Origin: Trileptium ribeirensis
Taxonomy: Eukaryota; Nematoda; Enoplea; Enoplida; Thoracostomopsidae
NCBI GenBank assembly: GCA_030248225.1
Contig: JASANE010024760.1
Coordinates: forward strand, 114,071-178,070
Length of the DNA stretch: 64,000 nucleotides
Direction of reading: 5' to 3'
Part shown: in pieces, positions 53,612 through 64,000 of the stretch
How positions within the stretch are numbered: the stretch's first letter is position 1
How the letters are laid out: each line of letters begins with the position of its first letter
Made by a program: the position numbers and the translations under genes
Notes under the pieces: model-generated
Databases searched by the model: none
Told to the model about the DNA's origin: nothing
What the model saw: only the letters and a program-made list of their open reading frames with translations

Positions 53612-56600
53612 GAGACATACAAAGCCTAAGTCGGGGGACTGCCGCTTTCTGATCCCCTCGCTCGAAGCCGTTCTTTTTTCTAACGTTATAACGAAATGCC
53701 CCTTAGGGTTGCTTGGGCCGTGGTACAATAGAGTTCGACTACTATGAAAAACAAAGGCAAAATTAAAATTGTGAGGAAAATAAACGTGGGATAGCTAACC
53801 ATTTGCTGTTTTATGAACCATTATGTGGATGGACGAAATGCATTCGCGCAATAAGATGGCTAGAATACCACTGTCGACAAAGCATTTCGATCCTTAATAT
53901 ATATTTAATCTGAGTTTCTAAACTTTACAAGCAAATATTTCGACAGAAATTCTACGAAGCTACCAGAAAACCTCAACATCGATTTCAAATTTAGTAATTT
54001 TTTGCAAAACCTTTACTAAGTGAATGCCTTTCGTAGAAATGTTAGAAAAGTCAAGTACAGTGTTTTGAACCACTACAGGCTTTAATTTGAACGCCGGAAC
54101 TTTCAGCATGTAAATAAAACTATTCGCAAAAGTTCATTTCCATTGCCACAATAAAAATCCTAAATCAATTACCGTTTAGCTTAAATAATGCCTCTCTAGA
54201 ACAGTAGTATATATGTAGTGATTTCATAAAGTAATTTCTGCAATATTTAAACCTTCAGAATGCATGTAATTCCTATAGTAATTTTTCAAACATAAGACGC
54301 AGTACAAAAACTTTATACAGCAGATTTTGAGAAAATGACTGCAACATATTTAGCAATATGCTTAAACGTAGCTATATATATAATAAGCTGTGTCATTTTA
54401 ACATAAGTTGCTTAATTTGTATAGACCTTTTTTCTAAAAGGAACATTGTTTGTGTAGCAGCTTTTTTCAAAAATTATGCCACAGTATGCAGTGACTAATG
54501 TCTTTGGGATTTTAAAAGTACTTCTCTTAAAAATATTCAAAGCACTATTTGATATAAATAAAAAAACGATTTTTCCCGTACTTATTTAGTTGTAGGAATC
54601 AAAATATATCATACAGTAAGTGTTATTGATACATAAAACCAAATAGGATTCAGTGAGGGATTGACACGTAACACCGAGGGTCATTGACATATAAAAACCA
54701 AGTGCTCAGAATTTCTGTTTTGTAAAATTTACTCTGGTATGGCGAAGACATATGTAGTTACGGTGTCGGACCTGTGACCGGTAGTTCACACCGACCCAAT
54801 AACCTATGTTACATTAACCTGTGTTTAGTCTGATGAGATATCCCAGTAGGAACACTTAAGTGTATCACACAGATACCAGCTCATGTCTAGATGTTCTTGA
54901 TATGACTAGTGTTATGTTTATGTTATAAATGGGCCTCCATATCAACGATTTGTCCCGGTATAATCACGGCCATACCATTGTGCGTGGTCGTCGACATAAT
55001 AAACTTACAATGCAACTCAAACGGTAGCGTCGGGGACACCAATGTGTCTTCGCCATCCTGTATTTTATCCAGATTTAGAAACTGGCGGCAAAATATAGAG
55101 CGTAATTTTACATTACATAAACGTATTCTTTAGTATTTCGTATACCCTGCCGTTGGAAGTGCTGCTGGAGAGCTTCTTTAGATCGTCATATTCGAAAACA
55201 CTAAATAACCCTTTGCGGACACTGTGACTATCTCATTGCTTATTGAAATTTAACTGTGTCCATGCCGTTAGACGTAAAAGTCGTACTGGGCGCCATACAT
55301 AATTATTTTAAACACAGTGATGTTGTACAATACGCGATGTCATTAACGATGTTATTCAGGTTTTACATGAACAAAACTGTAGGAATGTGTCTTTCGTAAA
55401 GTGAGGTTTGCCTGCTTTTGACTGCGACCCAAGTGGTAAGCAATACCATAGAACAGTGATCGAAAACGTCACGAAGACCATTCGGATCAAAATAAATTCA
55501 ACTAGAAAAATATATCCCCGTTAAAACATGGAAAATCTGATTCAGTTATGGATATAATAAATCGATATATCATTTTGTAATGAAGCTGGAAACGTTCGTA
55601 AATCTGCATAGACTATGAAGTCATGTCAGTTGATCTGGTAAAATGAATAGTAAAGAAATACTGGTTCTGTACGCTGTACTTTAGTTTAAAAGTCCCAGTA
55701 ACTGTATATTTGTAGGTAAACGCCATGACCTCTTGATTAGTTGCAATCAGTGCAGCATATCAGAGTTTCTGCTGAGGGGACCGTAAAATTGGTGATACCA
55801 GAGATTTACACATTTTCATAACGCCAGGCAATGCTAGACACCTCTGACGCCGCACGACAAATTTTTTCCTAGCGCTTTTGTAGTAATTTACACATCGAAA
55901 TGCATACAGTTCTATTTAACCACGACGAATAGCTGAATAGAGTAGCAAGTCTCTGCACATTACTACTTGTAATCGAGTTACGATATAGTTGTCGCCATCG
56001 TTAGAGGCTCATCAAATTTATTTACTATGAATACGTCGAGTCAAGCTGAGAGTAATAGCGTTATAAGGTTAGCAAAAAACAAGTTAATGCGCCTGTTCGC
56101 CAGATGATGCGCATGAAATTAATATAACTTTTGTAATTTCATGTATATAAGTTGAATTTGAATGGTTCATTTTAGCAGCAATTTGTTGTTTATATTGTTG
56201 TGAACGAAGTCTTTATGACTTTGGTTAATTTCTAAGGATTTATACAAATATATAGCATTTAATTTGTTACAAGGATTTACTAAATTTTATGCTCCAAAAT
56301 AAACCGCAATAAAATAATTGTTTTACCGGTAACGCCTCGCTTCTCTGTACAGAAATATTTTTATAATATTCAATCTTCACAAGTACGTAACATACATGTC
56401 CGCTATTAAGGCGCAACCAAGCTTGTGAAGGTTATTTTTGATGGAAGACTAGTTATATCGAATTTGCCAAAACTACGACAAAATGTTAACCAGTGGCTTA
56501 GAAGAGTCGTCACAGCAAAATTGATTCAAAGAATTCAAATATTTGATTTTAAATTGTTTCGAAGGAATTTTTAATGTCTTATACCTAAGAGCAATTTTCC

Positions 56601-56620
56601 AATTATTTTTTCTTATTTTT
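53612..56620. other. Intergenic AT-rich region without supported genes
   Basis: Only short ORFs with no domains or splice support. I see no repeats, RNA genes or element ends here. Confidence 0.5.
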
Positions 56621-57994
56621 CTATGCAGTCCATGGATTATGGTATAAGGCATGGAAAACAGAGTATTGTTCAACAGCGCTCGCTAAAATAGCAATAATTA
56701 TTCCAAAAACAAACCATTGATTTAAACTCATTAGTCGCGTGAATGATGTAATTTTTGCGCGAAACACTGGTATATTAATTTCATTGTTATTAGGCTTCAG
56801 GAAGTATCTTTTGTTGAGCTCGTGAAAATATCCTGTTTCGCGCATGTGCAAAAATGCTTTATTCACCAACCTTGTAAGTCTGGTTTGATTTCGGTTGATC
56901 ACTGCAGATGTAAGAATCAGTGGCTCGTCCTTCAATGGTACAAAGGCCAGCATAGATAATCGCTTCAACAGCGGAACCCTTGTGATTGGAATTTCGGTGC
57001 ATTGATCAACTGTAAATAGCCTAGAACGCCAGGAAATTTCATAGAGAATCTTTTCATACTGTAAAATAACAGGATGGCTGACAGTCAAGGCATTGACTAA
57101 ATAATCATTCTTTAATATCCACTGCGAGTTCCACATATTATAAACTGTAGTAAATTCTGTCTGTGTTTCATCGTACAAGCTTCCAACGTAGCGGTATTTG
57201 TCGTCCACGATTCGTGTCACAACCGCATCGACAGTAGAAAAAAGGGTCGGTTTAAATACGTATCTTCGAAATTGGTCGATAAGATTAATTTTGTATAATT
57301 GTAATGTCACAAATGCCATGATGCTCCAAAGTGTGATGATACCTATTTGCTGGGTTATACCAATACCGTGAAACAACCATGATGACATACGTTGTCTGAA
57401 GTGAATATTATACCATTTGCATGCTGTTTTAGCAGTTTGTATTGAGAACTTAGATATGCGTAACCAAGATCTATATTTCAAAGAATCACGCATTGCCGTT
57501 AATCTCATTGCTATACAAAAGCGTGATTGCAATAAGGCAATTACGACATTCATTATCATTATCGTTAGTACAAGCATGACCCACACTTTTGTGCTAAAGG
57601 CTTTAAATAAGAGCGCTGTGTTTATATCGCTATTTAGTCTGTTACAAATCACATTGTAACGAATGTAGTCTACTGGTGGTAAGCAAAATGTCGTTTCACA
57701 AATTTCGCGGCTAAGTTCGATTTCTGTGGTAGAAATGTCAATTGTTCCATTAAACACATGTTCGGCAAGCGATTTTGGACTGGGAAAATAGTCGAATTTT
57801 ACTGGTTCTGGCTTTAAGGTAGAATTGTTCCCGTAGTATTTGTATATGCTGTGAAACAATTCGGCGTAAAACCCAGGAAAGTAGCTACATGGATCGTGTT
57901 CGGAAAGTGTCTGAATATATTTATCGGAACAATGTCGATATAAGTATGACGTATCGCCAGAAATGTGACTTGGTGGAATATATGGATATTTCAT
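56621..57994 (-). CDS. Divergent ionotropic receptor-like (PBPe/ligand-gated channel) protein
   Basis: A 457-codon ORF ending TAG with no internal break. The N-terminal 130 residues resemble the first half of an iGluR-type ligand-binding lobe (GFYAELFHSIYKYYG, then a DISTTEIELS segment like the usual DIAVAxLxIT). Membrane segments are at about 136-155 and 214-234, then the second lobe, and a last membrane helix at about 428-446 (WFVFGIIIAILASAVE). The canonical SYTANLAAF pore sequence is absent; its place holds LWSIMAFVTLQLYKINLIDQF. N-glycosylation sites are NNST (56) and NGT (82). There is no signal peptide after the first Met, so a 5' exon may be missing. Such receptors act as chemosensory or glutamate-gated cation channels at the cell surface; ligand unknown. 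A degenerate tandem repeat lies just upstream. Confidence 0.72.
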   Translation of the reverse strand: MKYPYIPPSHISGDTSYLYRHCSDKYIQTLSEHDPCSYFPGFYAELFHSIYKYYGNNSTLKPEPVKFDYFPSPKSLAEHVFNGTIDISTTEIELSREICETTFCLPPVDYIRYNVICNRLNSDINTALLFKAFSTKVWVMLVLTIMIMNVVIALLQSRFCIAMRLTAMRDSLKYRSWLRISKFSIQTAKTACKWYNIHFRQRMSSWLFHGIGITQQIGIITLWSIMAFVTLQLYKINLIDQFRRYVFKPTLFSTVDAVVTRIVDDKYRYVGSLYDETQTEFTTVYNMWNSQWILKNDYLVNALTVSHPVILQYEKILYEISWRSRLFTVDQCTEIPITRVPLLKRLSMLAFVPLKDEPLILTSAVINRNQTRLTRLVNKAFLHMRETGYFHELNKRYFLKPNNNEINIPVFRAKITSFTRLMSLNQWFVFGIIIAILASAVEQYSVFHALYHNPWTA

Positions 57995-58034
57995 TTGAAT
58001 CGAATACTTATGTTTTATGAAAATAAGCTATGGG

Positions 58035-58530
58035 CGAATTACTGACGATAATTCTCATGGAAATGTTTATAAATATGACCAAAAATTTACTGCATGTGAG
58101 GGGATTGCTTAAGCTAATTCTGATAACGCTACTTATAAGTACATATGTGAAGCAAACTATGTGGAGATGACTCTATGGCACTATTTATAAACATATGAAA
58201 TATAAACTATGATAGGATGACTGGCTATAAAATTGTAACGCCACTACTTATAAAATATCGCAAAAATGAACTAATGAAAGAATGATTCACAATAATTATG
58301 ATAGCACTAGTCTTAAATATATAGAAAAATAACCATGTGAAACGATGATTGACTATAATTCTGATGACGCTACCTATATCCAAAATAGAGTATACTTAAG
58401 GAGATTTGTTGCGAATTCTGTTGGTGCAACTTATAAATGCATATGATAAAAAACCACCAGCGAATCAGTGACGATAATTCTGATGGCGCAACTTGTAAAT
58501 GTATCTGAAGAATAAGAGCATGTAGTTTTT
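58035..58530. repeat. Degenerate minisatellite upstream of the receptor gene, about 60-65-bp unit
   Basis: About eight diverged copies of a unit with TGACTATAATTCTGATGACGC, given here in part (AATTCTGATGACGC), then ACTTATAAATGCATATGA and a CATGTGAAACGATGA-like end. It starts within 45 bases of the receptor ATG on its 5' side, so it occupies the presumed promoter or 5' UTR. Confidence 0.6.
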
Positions 58531-59068
58531 ACCAGTTACCATTTGTCGCATAGTGTAACGCACATGGTACAACGTATATTGTGAAGCGATGCTTTCACCA
58601 AGTTTGTCGCGTTGCTTGTGTTAGAACGTGCGTGTTATTTGCTCGCTTTGCGAGATCACTTAGAATCGAACAGCAACTCCGAAATAGTGTGTAGAATGGC
58701 GTACGATTTTCGTACCCAAACGATCCAGGTTCAACCCGTCGCCGCTGCAAAATTTTGTTCAAGACTTTACGAAATCCTCATTAGTTTAAAAGGAAAACGT
58801 TAATAAAATATTGCAGAGCGTCACAATCGGTCGTTGTCAAGAAAAAATAGGTTATAGGTATAGCACTTAAAAGGAATTGTCAAGAGTGTCAATATTGTGA
58901 ACGCCCTTATGAATTAACTATTTTATCTTACGAAGCAAACACCCGAATATTTTTGTTTAGAATTGACCTGATTGAGAGGTAATACCGTTAGAGATGATGA
59001 AGTTGCTTGATTACAGTGAACAAGTGATATATATATGTATATATATATATATTGATCTTTATATATAT

Positions 59069-60111
59069 TGCGCGAGTAAACTTAACCTGCGCTCATCGAC
59101 TATCCTACTTTGTAATAGACGATAGCAGATCGCAAACCATTGTTACGAAAGAAATAAGGAAATTTCATCGGTTTTTCGATAACAGAAAATTGGCAAAATC
59201 AGAAACAAGTACCAAAAATTACACTTTGTGTTCGAACAGAATTTTGACGATTTTGAATTTGCAGTAAAAACCAATATCTAATGCGGCGTTCACGTTATAA
59301 TGTCACCGCTGTTGGGAACTTTTGTCCCCCGGCAGTTGCGATCCTACCGTCGGTGACACCAGTACAGTAAATCAATTTCCGAGGGCGTACGACAGAGCCA
59401 TAGCTATTATATTTTTATTTTTCTTTGCAGTGTCGTACACACCCTTAGCTACCAATTTGGCGCGAATTAACTGTAATTGACACCGTCTGTCGCTAATGCG
59501 GCGTATAAGTCAACTGTAATGTGTTTGTTTTTTAAATTTTCAATATTTGTATATAGGCCATATGAACGTTGACAAAATATCCCGCACACTGTCAGCAAAA
59601 CTGCAAGAACACACGGTGTGGTTGATGCTGTCGACAATTGACAATACCCCTAGCTAGCTACCTTTAAAAAATTTATAACTCATATGTGTCTAAGACGCCA
59701 TGTTGTTGACAGTGTGCTCGGCACTGCGTGGTGTACATGCGTTCCAAGCGTTGGGGACCTCCAAGCGGATCGCCGCATAATGCCCATCAACTTTTGATTT
59801 GTATTTGACTCTGTTTGCGAACATGTTTAACGTAATGCTGACGTCACAAATTAATCATCCCTGTGGTTTAGGTTATAGTGTTCGCGAACAAAGCCAGCGA
59901 ATCCAAATCCTGTAGATTTTCGTTCGCAAAATATTCGGTAATTTTCGTTGAATTTTCGCGAACACAAGTTTGCCGTATTACTATTCCAGAGATGTGTGTT
60001 CGCGAACAGTTTTGTGCCCGATTACGGTTCACCAAAACGTTAGGTAAAAGCTTTTAAACCGAAATAGCAAAACAAGATTGTTGATGGACGTGGATTAAGT
60101 TTACTGCCTCA
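59069..60111. mobile_element. Inverted-repeat DNA element related to 31984-32419
   Basis: The left end TGCGCGAGTAAACTTAA and the right end, reverse complement of TGAGGCAGTAAACTTAA, are flanked by TAT (59066-59068 and 60112-60114). The interior shares GATCGCAAACC(G/A)TTGTTACG, TTTCATYCGGTTTTTCG-like text and the TGTTCGCGAACA palindromes (near 59879 and 59999) with the 31984 element. It holds extra sequence at 59280-59810, possibly a further insertion. A TA microsatellite abuts the left end. There is no transposase ORF. Confidence 0.75.
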
Positions 60112-60631
60112 TATACGGTAACGTGTTAAGCTGTAATGGGGTATGTCAACTTCAGGTGCCGTGATATCGTCAGAAAAAAATTGCTTAATAGTGCAAGGGG
60201 TTTGGAGCGCGACAGTCAACCGACTTGGATATAGGTTTGCTTCTACAGGAGGACTTTTGGCGAGGCTAAGCCAGACTTAGTGTATCGAGAACGGCATAGA
60301 ATGCATTTCACTTTCTCCCCTAAAATTTACACCGATGTATAATACATATATAGCTGATATTATACCTTTGCTGCACGTGATCGATATGTATAGTTCGTGG
60401 CGTAATTTTGCTCGGGAGTATAAATCATTTGGGAAATAACGAACCTACACATGAGGGGAATCAAATGGTGGTCATAATGTTTAATTATTGCTTCTATTCG
60501 TGTTAATAAGCTTAGCGAACGGGTTGATCGATCGCCTGGAATAACTTTTGACATAAATCACTAGCATTTCACATTTTCTCCGACTGGTTTTACATTTGAA
60601 TTAACACCATGTACGAATTCAGTATGGTCAA

Positions 60632-60960
60632 TGCACGAGTAAACTTAAGATGCGCCCCCTGACATCCTCTTTGGATACCATGTACAAAACGTTGTTAAAG
60701 AATGAAACTCGGATTTCAATAGCCGTATCCGATTTCGACACTTTTTTGTTCCATAACGCCATTAGCGAATGCAATTCGGCCCATGTACTTTAACGCCAAT
60801 GTGTGCGCGAACGTTTTCAAATTATAATGTATGAAATATGAAACGGACTAATTTCTGTTCTCTAATGCAAAAATGGAATTTGTGTTCAGTGAACTAATGA
60901 ATGGTAATTGCTTTTGACACAACATGGTGGTAAGGGGTGCAGCTTAAGTTTACTCATTCA
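60632..60960. mobile_element. Small inverted-repeat DNA element (MITE)
   Basis: The ends TGCACGAGTAAACTTAAGATGCGCCCC and the reverse complement of TGAATGAGTAAACTTAAGCTGCACCCC (each quoted by its core GAGTAAACTTAAG) enclose 329 bases, flanked by CAA on both sides (60629-60631 and 60961-60963). It belongs with the other TAAACTTAA elements by its termini, but its interior matches 16190-16450 instead. Confidence 0.78.
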
Positions 60961-60963
60961 CAA

Positions 60964-63900
60964 GACATACCATGGCTAGACCCGATTGGGTATATCAGGG
61001 CAGAACTGTATTATTTGCAATCGATGCTAATAGTGAAGAAAAATTTGAAACGCCCAGAAACAAATCTAACTAGTTCAGGCAATTATCTTAAAACCTTAAG
61101 GTTGAGGGACCCACCTGATGTATTATTGAGAAATCTAGTTTTCGCTATAGCACAACGCAATGAACTTGACACTTGTGGTACTGAAGCGCATGGTTATACT
61201 GCAAAATGAAACTAAAATATGTTGGTATATCTAACTATAACACACTGAATTCTAGGATGGCATTTGACAGCACCCAATAATAAGAGGACACAAAAACTTC
61301 TATCTCAAAGCGGATTGCATTAGGAAATAATGGCAGGCTCTTAAAAGAATTTTTTTCGGAATGCGGCAAATATTTGTAGATATATTCTTTCGTAAATGTT
61401 GGCTTAGCTATTGAAATCTTTGAAATATAAGTTTATCAAAACAGATTGAAGACTAGTTAAGAAAAAGAATGCTATTTTTATTTTAGTTGCTGTCGCTGTC
61501 ATACAGGTTGTAAAATTACACAAAAGGTCCCATTTCAAGCTAATTTCTTCATTTGAAGACGAAATCGCCCCTGGAATAAAATTGCTATACCTATATCGTT
61601 TTGTTTATATAGAAGACTTCGTGCGCTAAAAACATGGAAACTAGTTGCCCGGGAGATTAAATAATCCCAAGCATGAGTTCGTTTTTACTTTTATGTTACC
61701 AATTTCTTAAACGAAGTCCAGTGTGAATTCTTATTTACACTTTGCTGAGGGTAAATCCATATGTGCGTGACTAATAAGCGAAAATGTGAAGTTCTCCAAA
61801 CGTCCCATCTCAAAATGGAATCACTTCAGTGTTGCCAATGAAATGTTCATCATTTAGGATCTTCCTTATGTGAAATATCTTTTATTTTCATTGGGTTTAT
61901 ACACTGAAATACTCACATAGTAGAGTGAGCCCGAAACTAAATACCTTTGCTACTATTAAAAACGTAAAAACATATATTGCATAGCCAATTCTCTATCATC
62001 GAATTATGGCTATGAGGATTCATTTACACCACATATTGGTGTAAAATATGTAAGAAAATTTAAATCTAAAATTAATTAATATTTAGCTTTTACCTGTGTT
62101 GTTGATTCAATACGCTAGAACATTCAATTTGAAGATTCTACTTCTGATTGCCAGCAAATCTAATATCTATCACAGTTGACACATTGGGCGGGCATATAAA
62201 AAATCTCGTGTAAGATTGGCGGTACTATTTACATTCTACAGTGTTGATTGAACAGCGAAGTTAACATAATTTAAGGTATTTCCTATCTTCGTTGTCCATA
62301 AATACCTGAAGTTTGCGTAGCTGAAAGACCTTGATATATGTGTTGCGAAGGAGTCGGCGTTATTACCTATGAACTGGGTTAAGAGTTGAGTAACAAACAC
62401 CTAGACCGCAAATGCGAACACTGTGGTGTGCCTGCTTGCAGAATAGTGAGGTAGCAATTCGATAAATTTCACACTCCTTCGCCATACGAGTTGGTGAGGC
62501 CGCGGTCGTAGAGTCACCGTATGAAATTAAAACTGTACCACTGGGATCTCAGCGTATATTCGTAGCGGGTACTAAACTGTAATTTGATCGTTTGAGAGTT
62601 CACTTTTTAGGGAAAAACACGTCGTAACAGTAAGAAATTCCTTTTCTTTTCGTGATCTAAATTCGTCCAGATTCATATGTTACTGTCTGTACAGCAACTA
62701 TTCAAATGCAAATAAGACTTTTATAGGCATGTATCGTGCGTTTAATAGACAGTGTAAGCATTAATCTTGAGAAAATTACTGCTAACCTACGCAAAATATT
62801 TATATAAAGTAAAATAATATTTGGATTTGTATTCGAAAGCTACAAAACAACTAATGGAACCTCGAACCGCAATCAGGCAACAATTAAATAAATTGCTTCT
62901 CGGTTTCATGTTCAATAGACGTAGTATTGATGTCCGGCTTGGCTAGAGCAAAAATCAATGTCAAACAGTGCATTGTTTGCTTTTATCCTGTTAGGGATAA
63001 AAGCAAACAATTAGCCTAGCATGAGCAGCTGGGATCGTAAGAACTGTGCTGTTTTGTAATAATCCATATAAAATCAAGAGTGTTAAATTTTTTCATTTGC
63101 TAAGTGTGTGAGTATTTTTATTATACTTTCGCGATGCAGGAAACTGACTTTACTTCAATCGCTGACCATTATGTTCCTGGATTTAACAAAAAAGCGTCTT
63201 GTATTAAGCGCCAAGCATGGTTCAGGAATAGCCGAGTCAAAGCTTGAAAATCCGACTCTTTCTCATCTCTATTCCGTCACAATTTTTATTCGAATTAGCA
63301 CAATAACATTACCGATGTGTACAAGTTAAGTTTACTCTCGCGCAAATTTACAGCGCCTGACCGGTTTTATTGCATGAATATTATCTCGTTATCGAACTTT
63401 TGGAGTGCCAAATCCTATAGTTTGGAACATCGAAACTATGGGCTGTTGAATTTTCAAATTGCCGTGCCAATGTTTCGCGTGTAAGTGGTAATAATAAATA
63501 AAGAAATTTTTGTTTTTAACACATAAAACAATACATCACAGCAAGAAGCCAACTAGATATCCTGCCTATTATGGCCTTAGCCTCTTTGTTGCATTAAGTC
63601 AAATCAAACACTTATAACTTTTGTTTCCGAAAATCCCCAAATTTTTAGTTGTCAGCCATAATTTAGGAATCTAAGATGTTCGGGTTTATTTGGGAGGAAG
63701 TGTACTTAATAGGCGTATCATGTTCGAGGTCGATCTATACAAACTTCAGACAGCATCGAGTGTTCATTGCAAATGTTACAAACATCAACAATATTATACC
63801 AACCCCGGGCATTACGAAACACTGGCATAAAAGGGACAGTGGGAACATTTAAGTCTTGCCCCATCTTATAGCAGCAAGATAAAACTATTTCTCAACAGCA

Positions 63901-64000
63901 CGATTTACTCATCTGGTTTCGAACAACATAAAAAAATTTTTTGTTACGTATGACCTTCTTTTAACGCTTGCAAAATGTTACGAAGTGGCATACTGATACG
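60964..64000. other. Intergenic region with an isolated element end; no supported gene
   Basis: TTAAGTTTACTCTCGCGCA at 63326-63344 is a right terminal repeat of the TAAACTTAA element family without a visible partner. A perfect 17-bp inverted repeat lies at 62972-63011. Small ORFs (60937-61209, 63108-63329) have no recognisable domain. Confidence 0.45.
62972..63011. repeat. Perfect 17-bp stem-loop
   Basis: ATTGTTTGCTTTTATCC, loop TGTTAG, then the exact reverse complement. It is not followed by a T-run typical of a bacterial terminator, as expected in animal DNA. It may be a small RNA hairpin or an element remnant. Confidence 0.7.

Noticed and set aside
1..64000. CRISPR arrays or bacterial operons
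   Set aside because: No regular direct repeats with unique spacers; introns and retroelements show a eukaryotic genome.

Overview
The window looks like animal nuclear DNA, most probably nematode. It is AT-rich. The one well-split host gene has introns of 0.75-3.1 kb whose acceptors read (A/G)TTTCAG, and its protein reads closest, from recall, to nematode DGAT2. A single-exon divergent ionotropic-receptor-like gene also fits a nematode. No database search was possible, so the phylum is an inference. Two host genes are supported: a DGAT2-family acyltransferase on + (five 3' exons, 3801-13943; its 5' exons were not found) and a PBPe/ionotropic-receptor-like gene on - (56621-57994). A weak avidin-like exon fragment lies near 2.6 kb.

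Most of the window is mobile DNA. The left edge (2-1759, -) is a decayed LTR element whose gag and the start of an env-like protein share one reading frame. From 20208 to 53607 lies a single giant Ty3/gypsy-type element on -. It has LTRs of about 3.4 kb (TG...CA), a 4-bp ATAT target duplication and a 19-kb interior. A complete 7.5-kb BEL/Pao element (22165-29701, -; 146-bp LTRs with one difference; 5-bp GAGCC duplication) sits inside its left LTR.

The giant element has an unusual gene order. A 2560-codon ORF runs gag - long linker - envelope-like glycoprotein - aspartic protease, so env lies before pol. RT-RNaseH-integrase follows with a 500-residue disordered tail, and then two tandem accessory genes. 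Each accessory gene fuses a NADAR (YbiA-like) domain to an SGNH-hydrolase-like domain. The nested BEL element carries its own divergent NADAR-SGNH module fused in frame to the end of pol. Two unrelated LTR elements with the same rare pair of enzyme domains after integrase is the most striking feature here.

The rest holds families of inverted-repeat DNA elements (31984-32419, 59069-60111, 60632-60960, related sequence near 16.2-16.45 kb), a 0.9-kb fold-back cluster in the last DGAT2 intron, tRNA-like SINE heads (13.0, 16.0, 16.9 kb), and several tandem repeats (2.8-3.7, 4.5-5.3 and 58.0-58.5 kb). The stretches 13.9-20.2, 53.6-56.6 and 61-64 kb hold no gene that can be supported.
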